Notes: generated by a model from the letters alone, not told the origin. A stretch of 14,001 bases of DNA from Phycisphaerales bacterium UBA3190 (GCA_002364005.1 DEXG01000039.1:38334-52334); one strand, 5' to 3'. Shown: positions 6,011 through 13,176, numbered from the stretch's first letter. Made by a program: numbers and translations.

Positions 6011-8328
6011 TGGCACTGACGCAGACGACAGTTCGGCTTGCGAACCGTGACCTGAGCACGGGTGATCTGCATGGCACAACGATTCGTGCGATGCTCAGCT
6101 CGCCGATCCGGCGCAGCTTGGGTGCGTCTGGTGATGCCATCAATCTGACCGTCGAGGCGAGCGAGTGGCCCGCGGGCTGGAAGCTCGACGGCGAGTTCAT
6201 TGTCAAGATCAACGACGGGGAAGTCGACGGCGGGTCACAGCCCATCAACGAGCTGGACATCGAGGGCTACCGCCTGAAGCTCAAGATGCCCCTGGGCATC
6301 GGCAATGACCTGGGCGATGCTGAAGGCACACCAGAAGCCAAGCAGCTGGCCATCGTGCTCGAAGCCCAGATCGCTGGCCTGCGCCAAGGTCTTGGCAACC
6401 TGATCAACCTGGGCACGGTCAACGACCTCGATGAGAACGGTGAAGTCGACACGGCCGGGGACAACTACTACACCATCCAGCAGCTCGTCGAGACAGCCCT
6501 TTCGGCCACTGGCTTCGAATACGAGGGTGCCCCGGCGGGCATCAATAGCGATGTCACGGGCACGCCGATCGATGCACCTGGTCCGCTCGACTGGGGCAAT
6601 GCTCGCCCTATCGATGAGCTTGAGGCGATTCTCGGGCGCATCGGTTGGTCACTGGTCCAGCTCAACGATGGGACTATCGCATCACGGCCGTTGCTTCGTG
6701 CTGGCGAGCCGATCGAGATCCCCACAGCGTTCGAAGAGATCGCCGAGCCCTATGAGCTTGCGAGCACGCCAGCCATCAAGGGCAGCAAGATCATCATCAC
6801 AAGCGGGGCCACACGCGCGACAACCATCACCAAACGCACCCTCGAAGACCTGGAGTTCGTGACCTACGACCCAGAGACGGACGCATGGTCCACGCAGACC
6901 GGCACAGCGCTGACGCTCTACAAGGGTGGCATCACGCCTGACGATGTGAACCCCGACGGCGCACGCACGCTTGGGCAGCTCTACAAGGCCCTGCGACTGA
7001 CCGGCGACGACCTGGTCGAGGCGTCGCGATTCGTCAACATCCCCGACAGTCTGGACCATGGGGCCTTGCTTCAGTTCGCGGGCAGCGCTGGCGTCGTTGA
7101 GGCGCTGTGCTGCGTCAAGCAGGGTGGAGATCAGCTGGCAAACACCCCCCCCCTGGACACCGACTCGCTGATCCGTCTTGAGGGCCTGCGAGCGATCGGC
7201 GGCAAGGGCGTATTCGTGCTGCCCTCAGACGCCGAGTTCCTGCGGGTCAGTGGCATGGTCACCGGCCGCCGCAGCGATGTGCGCGAGCTGGATGATGACG
7301 AGCTGCAAATCACCTTCGCCCATGAGAGCAACACAGGCGTCTACCGGGAAGACTACTTCGCTGTTGGCTTTGAGTGGGTCGACGACGAAGGCACCATCAC
7401 CATCGAGACGATGGAAACCGAGGAAGTGGACGATGCCCTGGAAGACCCCACCGTACGCAAACTCGGCGCTCCGTTCCTGCGGCGTGTGCAGACCTACGAC
7501 AAGGCAACCGATACCCTTGCCACCCTCAATAGCACCCAGCTGACCATTATCGCCAAGCAGCTCGCTTCGGCGTACCTGTCTGAGGATCTCGCCCAGGCGG
7601 GCGTGATCGTCCTGCCCGGTATCCACGACATCAACCCCGGCGACTGGTCGGGAGCAGTCACCAGCGTGACTTTCGATGTGCTCGCCAACAAGACCATCGT
7701 GACCGTGAACCAGCACGAGGTGCCCAGAAGCGAATATGAACGGCTTGAGCGATATGCTGGCCGCTCGATCGCATCTGGCATCGGGGCTATTCGCCTCAAC
7801 CGATCGAGTGCCGCGGGGACCGACGCACGACACACGATGTCGGCAACGCCCCAGGGCGGCGGCGAGACCGCTGCAACGCCTGAGCAGATGCCCCAGAGCC
7901 GCGGTCGTGAACACACGGTAGCGGGCGTTCAGGGCTCGATCGATTCCGGGCCTCGAGCAAGGGTGGACCTGCCGACCATCGCCGAGCAGGGCATGATCTT
8001 TGCACGCATCACTGATGCCACGCTCGATGGCACCAACCGATGGATCTACGACTGGGAGGAAGTTCGATTCGAGGATGACGAGCCCGTGACAACCGGGGCG
8101 GTTCGCACCAGCGATACGCACGGCCAGGCGCTGAACTTGCGTGAGATGCTCAACGACGGCACGGGTGTTCAGGGCAACGGAGTCGATGTCGCCAACCTCC
8201 CGAGCGGGTTCGCAATCCAGCCCGTGTCGGGGCGTGGGGCGGTGATCCTGTTTGGCCCCTACCAGGACGGTGGCGAAGATCGATGGTACTTCCAGAGCAC
8301 CAATGGTGTGGACGGGAGCTGCACATGA
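6010..8328 (+). CDS. Putative central tail hub / tail-tip protein
   Basis: A 772-residue protein, the largest in the operon. Its ATG shares one base with the previous stop. The N-terminal half alternates beta strands and helices (INLTVEASEWPAGWKLDGEF; then a helix AKQLAIVLEAQIAGLRQGL near 110-128). It also contains the word TIQQLVETALSATGFEY and the segment ELEAILGRIGWSLVQLNDG, as in baseplate-hub proteins where a small helical domain precedes strands. Residues 138-151 hold an acidic loop, NDLDENGEVDTAGD, which looks like a calcium-binding loop. After a Gly/Gln/Pro linker (about 612-640) there is a separate C-terminal module that starts with MIFARITDATLDG and ends with WYFQSTNGVDGSC. I have the impression that such modules occur on other phage tail proteins. 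The hub role is inferred from size and position. Confidence 0.5.
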   Translation: MALTQTTVRLANRDLSTGDLHGTTIRAMLSSPIRRSLGASGDAINLTVEASEWPAGWKLDGEFIVKINDGEVDGGSQPINELDIEGYRLKLKMPLGIGNDLGDAEGTPEAKQLAIVLEAQIAGLRQGLGNLINLGTVNDLDENGEVDTAGDNYYTIQQLVETALSATGFEYEGAPAGINSDVTGTPIDAPGPLDWGNARPIDELEAILGRIGWSLVQLNDGTIASRPLLRAGEPIEIPTAFEEIAEPYELASTPAIKGSKIIITSGATRATTITKRTLEDLEFVTYDPETDAWSTQTGTALTLYKGGITPDDVNPDGARTLGQLYKALRLTGDDLVEASRFVNIPDSLDHGALLQFAGSAGVVEALCCVKQGGDQLANTPPLDTDSLIRLEGLRAIGGKGVFVLPSDAEFLRVSGMVTGRRSDVRELDDDELQITFAHESNTGVYREDYFAVGFEWVDDEGTITIETMETEEVDDALEDPTVRKLGAPFLRRVQTYDKATDTLATLNSTQLTIIAKQLASAYLSEDLAQAGVIVLPGIHDINPGDWSGAVTSVTFDVLANKTIVTVNQHEVPRSEYERLERYAGRSIASGIGAIRLNRSSAAGTDARHTMSATPQGGGETAATPEQMPQSRGREHTVAGVQGSIDSGPRARVDLPTIAEQGMIFARITDATLDGTNRWIYDWEEVRFEDDEPVTTGAVRTSDTHGQALNLREMLNDGTGVQGNGVDVANLPSGFAIQPVSGRGAVILFGPYQDGGEDRWYFQSTNGVDGSCT

Positions 8329-9764
8329 ACATCGATCGATGCTGCAACTGCTCGGATGCTCCGTACGACTGGCCATGTGATGAGGGCACGCCACCCTGCA
8401 TCATGGTGGTCGTTGACGGCTTCGACAAGCTCGCATGCGAGTTCCCTGCCGGGTATAGCTGCATGAATGTTCCTGACGCAGCTCCGGCGAGCACCTTCTT
8501 TGGCTCGATCGATCGGACGCACAGCGTCGAGGGTATCAATGGGGTGCACATCCTCTCTGGCCTCAGCGGGTCGGCCTACTGCTCGGTACGAGGTGAGTTT
8601 GAAGACAACGACAGCGTTTTGTGGATCGGGATCGTTTACGAGCAGATCAACATCAATGTCACGCTCAGCTGCATGGATGAGAATCTCGACCCGCTGAACG
8701 AGTGGCATGTAGTTGGCTGCACGATCACCACCCAGAATGGTGGCGGTGCTGGATGCAACGATGGCGTGATCTTCAGCTGGTCATCGTCGACCCCTGTCCC
8801 CTTCGGCACGGCACTCGCGAACCAGCTCTCAAACTCGTGCTCGACCAACACCAAGCTCGTTGACATCAACAACGCCGTCGTCTCGATCTATGGGATCGAT
8901 TGCCCATCTGGCCTCCCGTTCACCACCTACTACGCAGAGAGCTGCGACGATCCAGATGTCCGCATCACCGTCGACATCGCGGCACGCCCCACCAACCACC
9001 AATACTGCCTCTATGGCGGCGACAAGTACCGCCTCACCGGCATCAGAAGCTCCGAAACGGCCGTGACGGTCACCTGGGACGACCAGTCGTGCCCCCTGCC
9101 CACATGGCCGATCTGGTATCGCTGCGATGGCGTTGCAGGCAGCATCACCGTGGATCCATCGACGCTGGCCCCAGGCACCCAGACCGTTCGCTATGGCGGG
9201 GTCATCTACTACAACACCGGCAAGCTCTCTACGCAAACACCCGTGACCGTCGAATCGCTGACCGAACCATGCCCAACCCCGCAGTACCGCATCGGTCGGC
9301 GCTGCGATGGCTTGCCGGGCGAGGTTTCCTACGATCCGGCCTCGCAATCCCCTGGCACTCGCACATTCTTCTACGACGGGGACAAGTACTACCCCACCAA
9401 CATCACCACATCGTCGCCCGCCCAGGTCGTGATCTGGTCGGCATCAGGGTGCAACACCGGCGGGCCAGGACCGATCAACCCCTGCGTCGACCCGGCCTGC
9501 CAGCAAGGTTCGCCCAACTTCCCAGACTGCTGCGATGCGCCATGGTGGGCAGATTGCCCAGCATGCAACTCTGTGTCACTGACCTATCGCTCCAAGATCC
9601 TGCGATCAGTTGCCGGGACGACCAAGGGCAAGCCCGTCAAGACCACCGGCCCCCGCAAACGGGGCCTCGTATCCGAAGCCGAGCTAGACGCGATGGGTCA
9701 CAGCCCAGAGGCCGAAGCTCAATCACTCAAGCAGGGGGGGTGTTGTGACCCACCCCGCGAGTGA
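8325..9764 (+). CDS. Cysteine-rich repeat protein at the end of the tail operon
   Basis: A 479-residue protein beginning at an ATGA overlap, with GGGAG at 8314-8318. It contains 28 cysteines (about 6 percent), starting with CCNC at residues 6-9 and ending with GGCCDPPRE. Residues 201-380 are three repeats of exactly 60 residues. Each has a cysteine at position 7 (207, 267, 327) and another at position 56 (256, 316, 376), with a glycine/tyrosine turn at 31-36. A second cysteine-dense zone (C387, C392, C402, C403, C411, C414) includes CPAC. It is followed by a basic stretch (TTKGKPVKTTGPRKRG). No signal peptide is seen. As the last tail gene it could be a receptor-binding or tip decoration protein whose repeats are held by disulfides or metal. 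The function is unproven and I recognise no named family. Confidence 0.5.
   Translation: MNIDRCCNCSDAPYDWPCDEGTPPCIMVVVDGFDKLACEFPAGYSCMNVPDAAPASTFFGSIDRTHSVEGINGVHILSGLSGSAYCSVRGEFEDNDSVLWIGIVYEQININVTLSCMDENLDPLNEWHVVGCTITTQNGGGAGCNDGVIFSWSSSTPVPFGTALANQLSNSCSTNTKLVDINNAVVSIYGIDCPSGLPFTTYYAESCDDPDVRITVDIAARPTNHQYCLYGGDKYRLTGIRSSETAVTVTWDDQSCPLPTWPIWYRCDGVAGSITVDPSTLAPGTQTVRYGGVIYYNTGKLSTQTPVTVESLTEPCPTPQYRIGRRCDGLPGEVSYDPASQSPGTRTFFYDGDKYYPTNITTSSPAQVVIWSASGCNTGGPGPINPCVDPACQQGSPNFPDCCDAPWWADCPACNSVSLTYRSKILRSVAGTTKGKPVKTTGPRKRGLVSEAELDAMGHSPEAEAQSLKQGGCCDPPRE
8925..9464 (+). repeat. Three 180-base in-frame repeats encoding 60-residue Cys units
   Basis: The units are 8925-9104, 9105-9284 and 9285-9464. 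Protein alignment needs no gaps: the CDG-type cysteine, the GGDKY/GGVIY/DGDKY turn and the final cysteine recur exactly 60 residues apart. Units two and three are the closest pair (RCDG, PGT shared). Confidence 0.8.
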
Positions 9765-9807
9765 GCTGGCCCGCTGAGTGCGGGTCGACAATCTGGGCGT
9801 GAAGAAA

Positions 9808-9824
9808 CCCGCAAAACCGGCGGG
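9808..9824 (+). terminator. Small GC hairpin after the tail operon
   Basis: A five-base stem, CCCGC (9808-9812) and GCGGG (9820-9824), encloses a seven-base loop. It lies about 44 bases after the last tail stop codon. There is no U-tract, so it is at best a weak terminator or an mRNA-end stabiliser. Confidence 0.25.
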
Positions 9825-9847
9825 CGATCTCATGCGCTAGAATCGAA

Positions 9848-9877
9848 TCCGGTATTTGTGCCCATTGTCCGGTATTT
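9848..9877. repeat. Direct repeat TCCGGTATTT, 20-base period
   Basis: TCCGGTATTT occurs at 9848-9857 and 9868-9877, each followed within a few bases by GCCCA. A spacing of 20 bases is close to two helical turns, as in operator sites bound by a protein dimer on one DNA face. It is also locally AT-rich in a GC-rich context. The function is unknown. Confidence 0.55.
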
Positions 9878-9900
9878 TGCTGCCCACCATGTCAGGCGAA

Positions 9901-9937
9901 CAGTCTCAGCCGGGCCCCGCTTCGGACGGCTGAACTG
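9901..9937 (+). terminator. Long bulged hairpin, possible terminator of the tail operon
   Basis: CAGT (9901-9904), a bulged C, then TCAGCCG (9906-9912) pair with CGGCTGA (9927-9933) and ACTG (9934-9937), giving 11 paired bases around a 14-base GC-rich loop. There is no U-run after it, so it may act as a factor-dependent stop or as structure in the leader of the glycosyltransferase mRNA. Confidence 0.35.
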
Positions 9938-10029
9938 GGAATAATCTGCTCAGACTGATCGTTCAGGTATCTGCGTGGCGATTTTCGTCGAATCTTTACG
10001 CACATCACCCTGCACAGGAGTCGAACTTC

Positions 10030-10788
10030 ATGCGCACACTCGTCGCAATACCCGTCTACAACGAAGCCGACCATGTTCAGAATGTCCTTGAGCAGGTCCG
10101 TGTGCACGCCCCCAACATGCTCGTGCTCGACGACGGCTCAAGCGACGACACGCCGGAGGTGCTCAACACCCTCCACGAGGAGATGGGCTTCGACCTGATC
10201 CGCCACGAGGCCAACGCCGGCTACGGGCGGGCGATCCGGGAGATTTTCCAGCGTGCCCATCGGGACGGCTACGACTGGGTGATCACCATGGACTGCGATT
10301 TCCAGCACGAGCCCGAGCGCATTCCCGATTTCCTCAGCGAGATTGAGAACACGGATCTCGACATCATCTCGGGCTCGCGGTATCTGAGTGCCGACGAGCA
10401 GTGGGCCAAGGATCTGCCACCCGGCGATCGACGCGCCATCAACCTGACCCTGACCAAAGAGATCAACGAACGCCTGGGATTCAATCTCACCGACTCGTTC
10501 TGCGGCTTCAAGGCCCACCGCGTCAGCGCGATGCAGAAGCTCGACCTGACCGACGACGGCTACGCGTTCCCGATGCAGCTCTGGGTGCAGGCGGCGGCCA
10601 ACAAGCTCAAGGTCGGCGAGATACCGGTTGAGCTGATCTATAATGACCCGAATCGATCCTTCGGCGGCGGGCTCGACGACCCGCAAACCCGCCTGAACCA
10701 TTACCGCTGCGTGCTGTACCGGGCGATGGATCGCGTGCGTGATCGTTTGCCCGATCGCGCCTTGTGTTCCCTCCAAGCCGACTGTTGA
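10030..10788 (+). CDS. Family 2 glycosyltransferase (dolichyl/polyprenyl-phosphate sugar transferase-like)
   Basis: A 252-residue protein with AGGAG at 10016-10020, nine bases before the ATG. The GT-A fold motifs are clear: VAIPVYNEA (residues 5-13), the nucleotide-binding DDGSSDDT (34-41), the metal-binding DCD in MDCDFQHEP (87-95), SGSRY (114-118) and the acceptor-side TDSFCGFKAHR (154-164). It probably moves a sugar from a nucleotide-sugar to a polyprenyl phosphate or a glycan. The dolichyl-phosphate-mannose synthase subgroup is the closest match by pattern. No C-terminal membrane segments follow, so the enzyme is cytosolic or peripheral. It is the first gene of a set with the BshC-like gene 14 bases downstream. 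It is not BshA, the GT4 glycosyltransferase of bacillithiol synthesis, because the motifs and fold class differ. Donor and acceptor cannot be read from the sequence. Confidence 0.88.
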   Translation: MRTLVAIPVYNEADHVQNVLEQVRVHAPNMLVLDDGSSDDTPEVLNTLHEEMGFDLIRHEANAGYGRAIREIFQRAHRDGYDWVITMDCDFQHEPERIPDFLSEIENTDLDIISGSRYLSADEQWAKDLPPGDRRAINLTLTKEINERLGFNLTDSFCGFKAHRVSAMQKLDLTDDGYAFPMQLWVQAAANKLKVGEIPVELIYNDPNRSFGGGLDDPQTRLNHYRCVLYRAMDRVRDRLPDRALCSLQADC

Positions 10789-10802
10789 TCGGGGAAGCGC
10801 CC

Positions 10803-12140
10803 ATGTCCGCTGTCAGCCGAGCCGCCGATGAAGCCGAGCCCGCGTGTCGGGCGATCGAGGTCCGCATCGAGCCGACCTGGGATCAGTGGGCTGATGCCTT
10901 GAGCAAGCACATGTCGGATTCGGCACGCGATGAGCTGGGGATTCCCAACGATCGCCCGGTGCTCTTCAGCGGGCATCAGCCCGTCATCTTCCATAACGGC
11001 ATTCTCGCCAAGCTCATCGCCCAGCACGAGGCGGCCAAGCGGACCGGTGCCCACCGCGTCTGGATCATCGCCGATCAGGACCATGTCGAGCTAGAGCATC
11101 TTCGCGTGCCGACGGGCCACGCCGGCTCGTTGTCCAGCCGCACGATCCAGGTGCTGGCCTCCGATTCGATCCCCGCAGGCGTGCCCAGCGCTTCGCTCCC
11201 TGCCATGCCGACCGAGGCGGTTGATGATGATCGCCTTGAGGCGATAGTCGAGTACCTGCTCGGGTACACCCACGAATCGACTCTGGCGCGTCAGTTCGCC
11301 AACGCGACCATCGGGCTGGCGTGTGAACGATTGGACATCGAGCCGCCTCAGATCATCTACGCCAGCGCGCTGTTCACCAGCGATACGCTGTGGGCGATCG
11401 TGCAGCGGATGCTCGACGACCCGCGCGCGTGTGTGGAGCGGTATAACGAAGCCGTCGGTGGGCATCCACAGGCCCGCGTGCGCCCGCTGATGATCGAAGA
11501 CGGCCGCGTGGAGCTGCCCATGTGGGGGCTGCGCGACGGGCGGGCACGCGTGGCGATCGACACGGACAACATCGACACCTTCCAGCGCCACGAGCTGGCG
11601 CCCCGCGGGCTGTTCATGAGTCTGCTCGTGCGGGCGCACCTGGGCGAGCTGTTCATCCACGGCACCGGTGGCTGGGCCTACGACCGCATCACCCAGGACT
11701 GGGCAAAGGCGTGGCTGGGGATGGAGTTGTCACCCATGGCCCTGGCGACGGCGACGCAGCACCTGGAACTGGGGTGGGACCCCGATGAGGCCGTGGGAGT
11801 CAACGAGGCCAGTTGGCGTCTGCACCATGCCCGCCACACGCCGGGCATGCTGGGGGACGAGTCGGCCCAGCGGCAAAAGGATGAGCTGGTCAGCGACATC
11901 GAGCAGGCCAAAGCCAGCGGCACCAACCCCGATGCCCCGTATCAGCAGCTGCAATCGCTGCTGGAGCGGTACCGGGGTGAACACCGGCAGCAGCTCGATG
12001 CGTTGCGGGATCGGGTCGATCAGGCCCGGGCCATGCAGAAGCAGATTGCGCTGGCCAATGACCGGACATGGCCCTTCGTGCTCTTCAGCGAGCAGCAACT
12101 GGGCGACCTCCGCCGGGCGGTGGTTGGCGCGATGCACTAA
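10803..12140 (+). CDS. BshC-like protein (putative bacillithiol-type cysteine ligase)
   Basis: A 445-residue protein. ATG 10803 is chosen because GGGGAAG at 10791-10797 lies five bases upstream; an earlier in-frame ATG at 10764 would overlap the glycosyltransferase gene. The N-terminal segment LFSGHQPVIFHNGILAKL (54-71) followed by VWIIADQDHVELEHL (86-100) matches the TGQQ...K and WIAGEDHD regions of BshC. BshC adds cysteine to glucosamine-malate in bacillithiol synthesis. ELFIHGTGGWAYDRIT (272-287) corresponds to the conserved later GG-x-x-Y block. A charged coiled coil (about 367-425) closes the protein, as in BshC. It is about 100 residues shorter than Firmicute BshC, and the QQ of the first motif is HQ here, so the substrate may differ. 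No bshA or bshB gene is in view. Confidence 0.65.
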   Translation: MSAVSRAADEAEPACRAIEVRIEPTWDQWADALSKHMSDSARDELGIPNDRPVLFSGHQPVIFHNGILAKLIAQHEAAKRTGAHRVWIIADQDHVELEHLRVPTGHAGSLSSRTIQVLASDSIPAGVPSASLPAMPTEAVDDDRLEAIVEYLLGYTHESTLARQFANATIGLACERLDIEPPQIIYASALFTSDTLWAIVQRMLDDPRACVERYNEAVGGHPQARVRPLMIEDGRVELPMWGLRDGRARVAIDTDNIDTFQRHELAPRGLFMSLLVRAHLGELFIHGTGGWAYDRITQDWAKAWLGMELSPMALATATQHLELGWDPDEAVGVNEASWRLHHARHTPGMLGDESAQRQKDELVSDIEQAKASGTNPDAPYQQLQSLLERYRGEHRQQLDALRDRVDQARAMQKQIALANDRTWPFVLFSEQQLGDLRRAVVGAMH

Positions 12141-12151
12141 GATCAGCTTCG

Positions 12152-13153
12152 ATGCGCTTCACCCGATTCATATTGTCACTCGTGTTCCTCTGCATGGTGC
12201 TCTGCACGCTGGTCGCCTGCGGGAGCAACGCGTCCTCGAGCCAGTCGCAGGGCGGGAAGGGTGCGCCCGGTGACGAGTCGTCATCCGAGCCGCGCTTTGC
12301 CGTCTTTTCGCCCGCGATCGGGGTGATGCTGCGGGACCTTGGGTTTGAGGATCAGATCGTGGGGCGTCACAGCTTCGACACGGCGTTGTCCGAGTCGATC
12401 CCGGTCGTGGGTTCGCACATCGAGATCGACGACGAGATGCTCATCGAGGTCGAGCCGACCATCCTGATCTTTCAGCGCGGCAGCGTGGAGATCCCCGAGC
12501 GGATCACGGCGTTGGCCAAGGAGCGGGGCTGGGCGATCTGGACCTACCAGCTCGAATCGCTCGACGACATCGCAACCACGCTCGACGACCTGTATCTCAA
12601 GCTCGTGGGCTTCCCCGCAGATGCCAACAACGACGGCGACCCGACGACCTTCGAGGTCGACCCGACCAAACGCTTCGAGATCGAGCTGCCCAGCGCCCGC
12701 CTGGCGCGTGCTTGGTCGCCGATGGGCCCTGCTGCGCAGGTCGCCGGGCGGACCCTGCTGCTGGCGGGCACCGACCCAGCCGGGGCGTTGGGGCCGGGCT
12801 CCTTCCATGCCCAGTTGGTGGAGCGACTGGGCATCGCCAACGCGCTGACAAGCGGTGGCATGTGGCAGGAACTGGATCTGGAAGACCTGATCGAGCTGGC
12901 GCCCGATTCGATCCTGATCTTCGACCCGCGTGATGACGAGGCCATGATCGGCGAGCCCGAGCCCATCACTTGGGCGCAGGTCGAGGCGGCGTTGGGCCCG
13001 ATCGCCTCGCTGCCCATCCCGGCGATCGAACAGCGGCGTGTCGGCGTGATCGACCATCCCCAGGCCTTGCTGCCCAGCAGCACGCTGGCGCAGGTGGCCG
13101 ATCAGATACGAAAAACGCTCGCGGACTGGCGCGAGCGTGCGGGTGAACCATGA
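12152..13153 (+). CDS. Lipoprotein substrate-binding protein of a haem/cobalamin/siderophore-type ABC importer
   Basis: A 333-residue protein starting 11 bases after the BshC-like gene, without a strong ribosome binding site, so translational coupling is likely. The N-terminus is a lipoprotein signal: MRFTR, a hydrophobic core, and lipobox LVAC with the acylated Cys at 23. A Ser/Gly-rich linker follows. The mature part has the class III (BtuF/FepB/HmuT) plan: lobe one (FAVFSPAIGVMLRDLGFEDQIVG, then PVVGSHIEIDDEMLIEVEPTILIF), a long linking helix, and lobe two (GRTLLLAGTDPAGALGPGSF, WQELDLEDLIELAPDSILIF, VGVIDHPQALLPSS). An acidic insert, DANNDGDPTT, sits near residues 147-156. Such proteins deliver iron chelates, haem or corrinoids to a membrane permease. 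No permease or ATPase gene is visible nearby. The convergent haem oxygenase favours haem or iron, but the ligand is not determined. Confidence 0.8.
   Translation: MRFTRFILSLVFLCMVLCTLVACGSNASSSQSQGGKGAPGDESSSEPRFAVFSPAIGVMLRDLGFEDQIVGRHSFDTALSESIPVVGSHIEIDDEMLIEVEPTILIFQRGSVEIPERITALAKERGWAIWTYQLESLDDIATTLDDLYLKLVGFPADANNDGDPTTFEVDPTKRFEIELPSARLARAWSPMGPAAQVAGRTLLLAGTDPAGALGPGSFHAQLVERLGIANALTSGGMWQELDLEDLIELAPDSILIFDPRDDEAMIGEPEPITWAQVEAALGPIASLPIPAIEQRRVGVIDHPQALLPSSTLAQVADQIRKTLADWRERAGEP
13111..13138 (-). terminator. Intrinsic terminator of the haem oxygenase gene, inside the 3' end of the convergent gene
   Basis: ACGCTCGCG (13115-13123) and CGCGAGCGT (13130-13138) form a perfect nine-base stem around a six-base loop. 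On the minus strand the stem runs straight into a T-tract (A-run at 13111-13115 on the plus strand). It lies about 40 bases after the haem oxygenase stop and overlaps the last coding bases of the substrate-binding protein gene. Confidence 0.8.
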
Positions 13154-13176
13154 GTCAGAGCTGATGCCGGCGATAA

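Larger units (their letters stand above)
9765..10029. other. Intergenic region between tail operon and glycosyltransferase gene
   Basis: This is the only long non-coding stretch. It holds a small GC hairpin (9808-9824), a TAGAAT element at 9838-9843 that could be a -10 box but lacks a clear -35, the TCCGGTATTT direct repeat, a longer bulged hairpin (9901-9937), and the ribosome binding site AGGAG at 10016-10020. No tRNA, integrase remnant or clear attachment core is visible. Confidence 0.6.

Noticed and set aside
7225..8394. A 389-residue minus-strand open frame opposite the hub gene
   Set aside because: It has shadow composition with no recognisable motif, no promoter context, and opposes a gene tightly coupled on both sides.
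10030..10788. The glycosyltransferase as BshA, pairing with the BshC-like gene
   Set aside because: It has GT-A family 2 motifs (DDGSSDDT, DCD) rather than the two-domain GT4 fold of BshA, and it is too short.
11091..11660. Minus-strand open frames within the BshC-like gene
   Set aside because: These are shadows of a gene whose own frame shows conserved family motifs.
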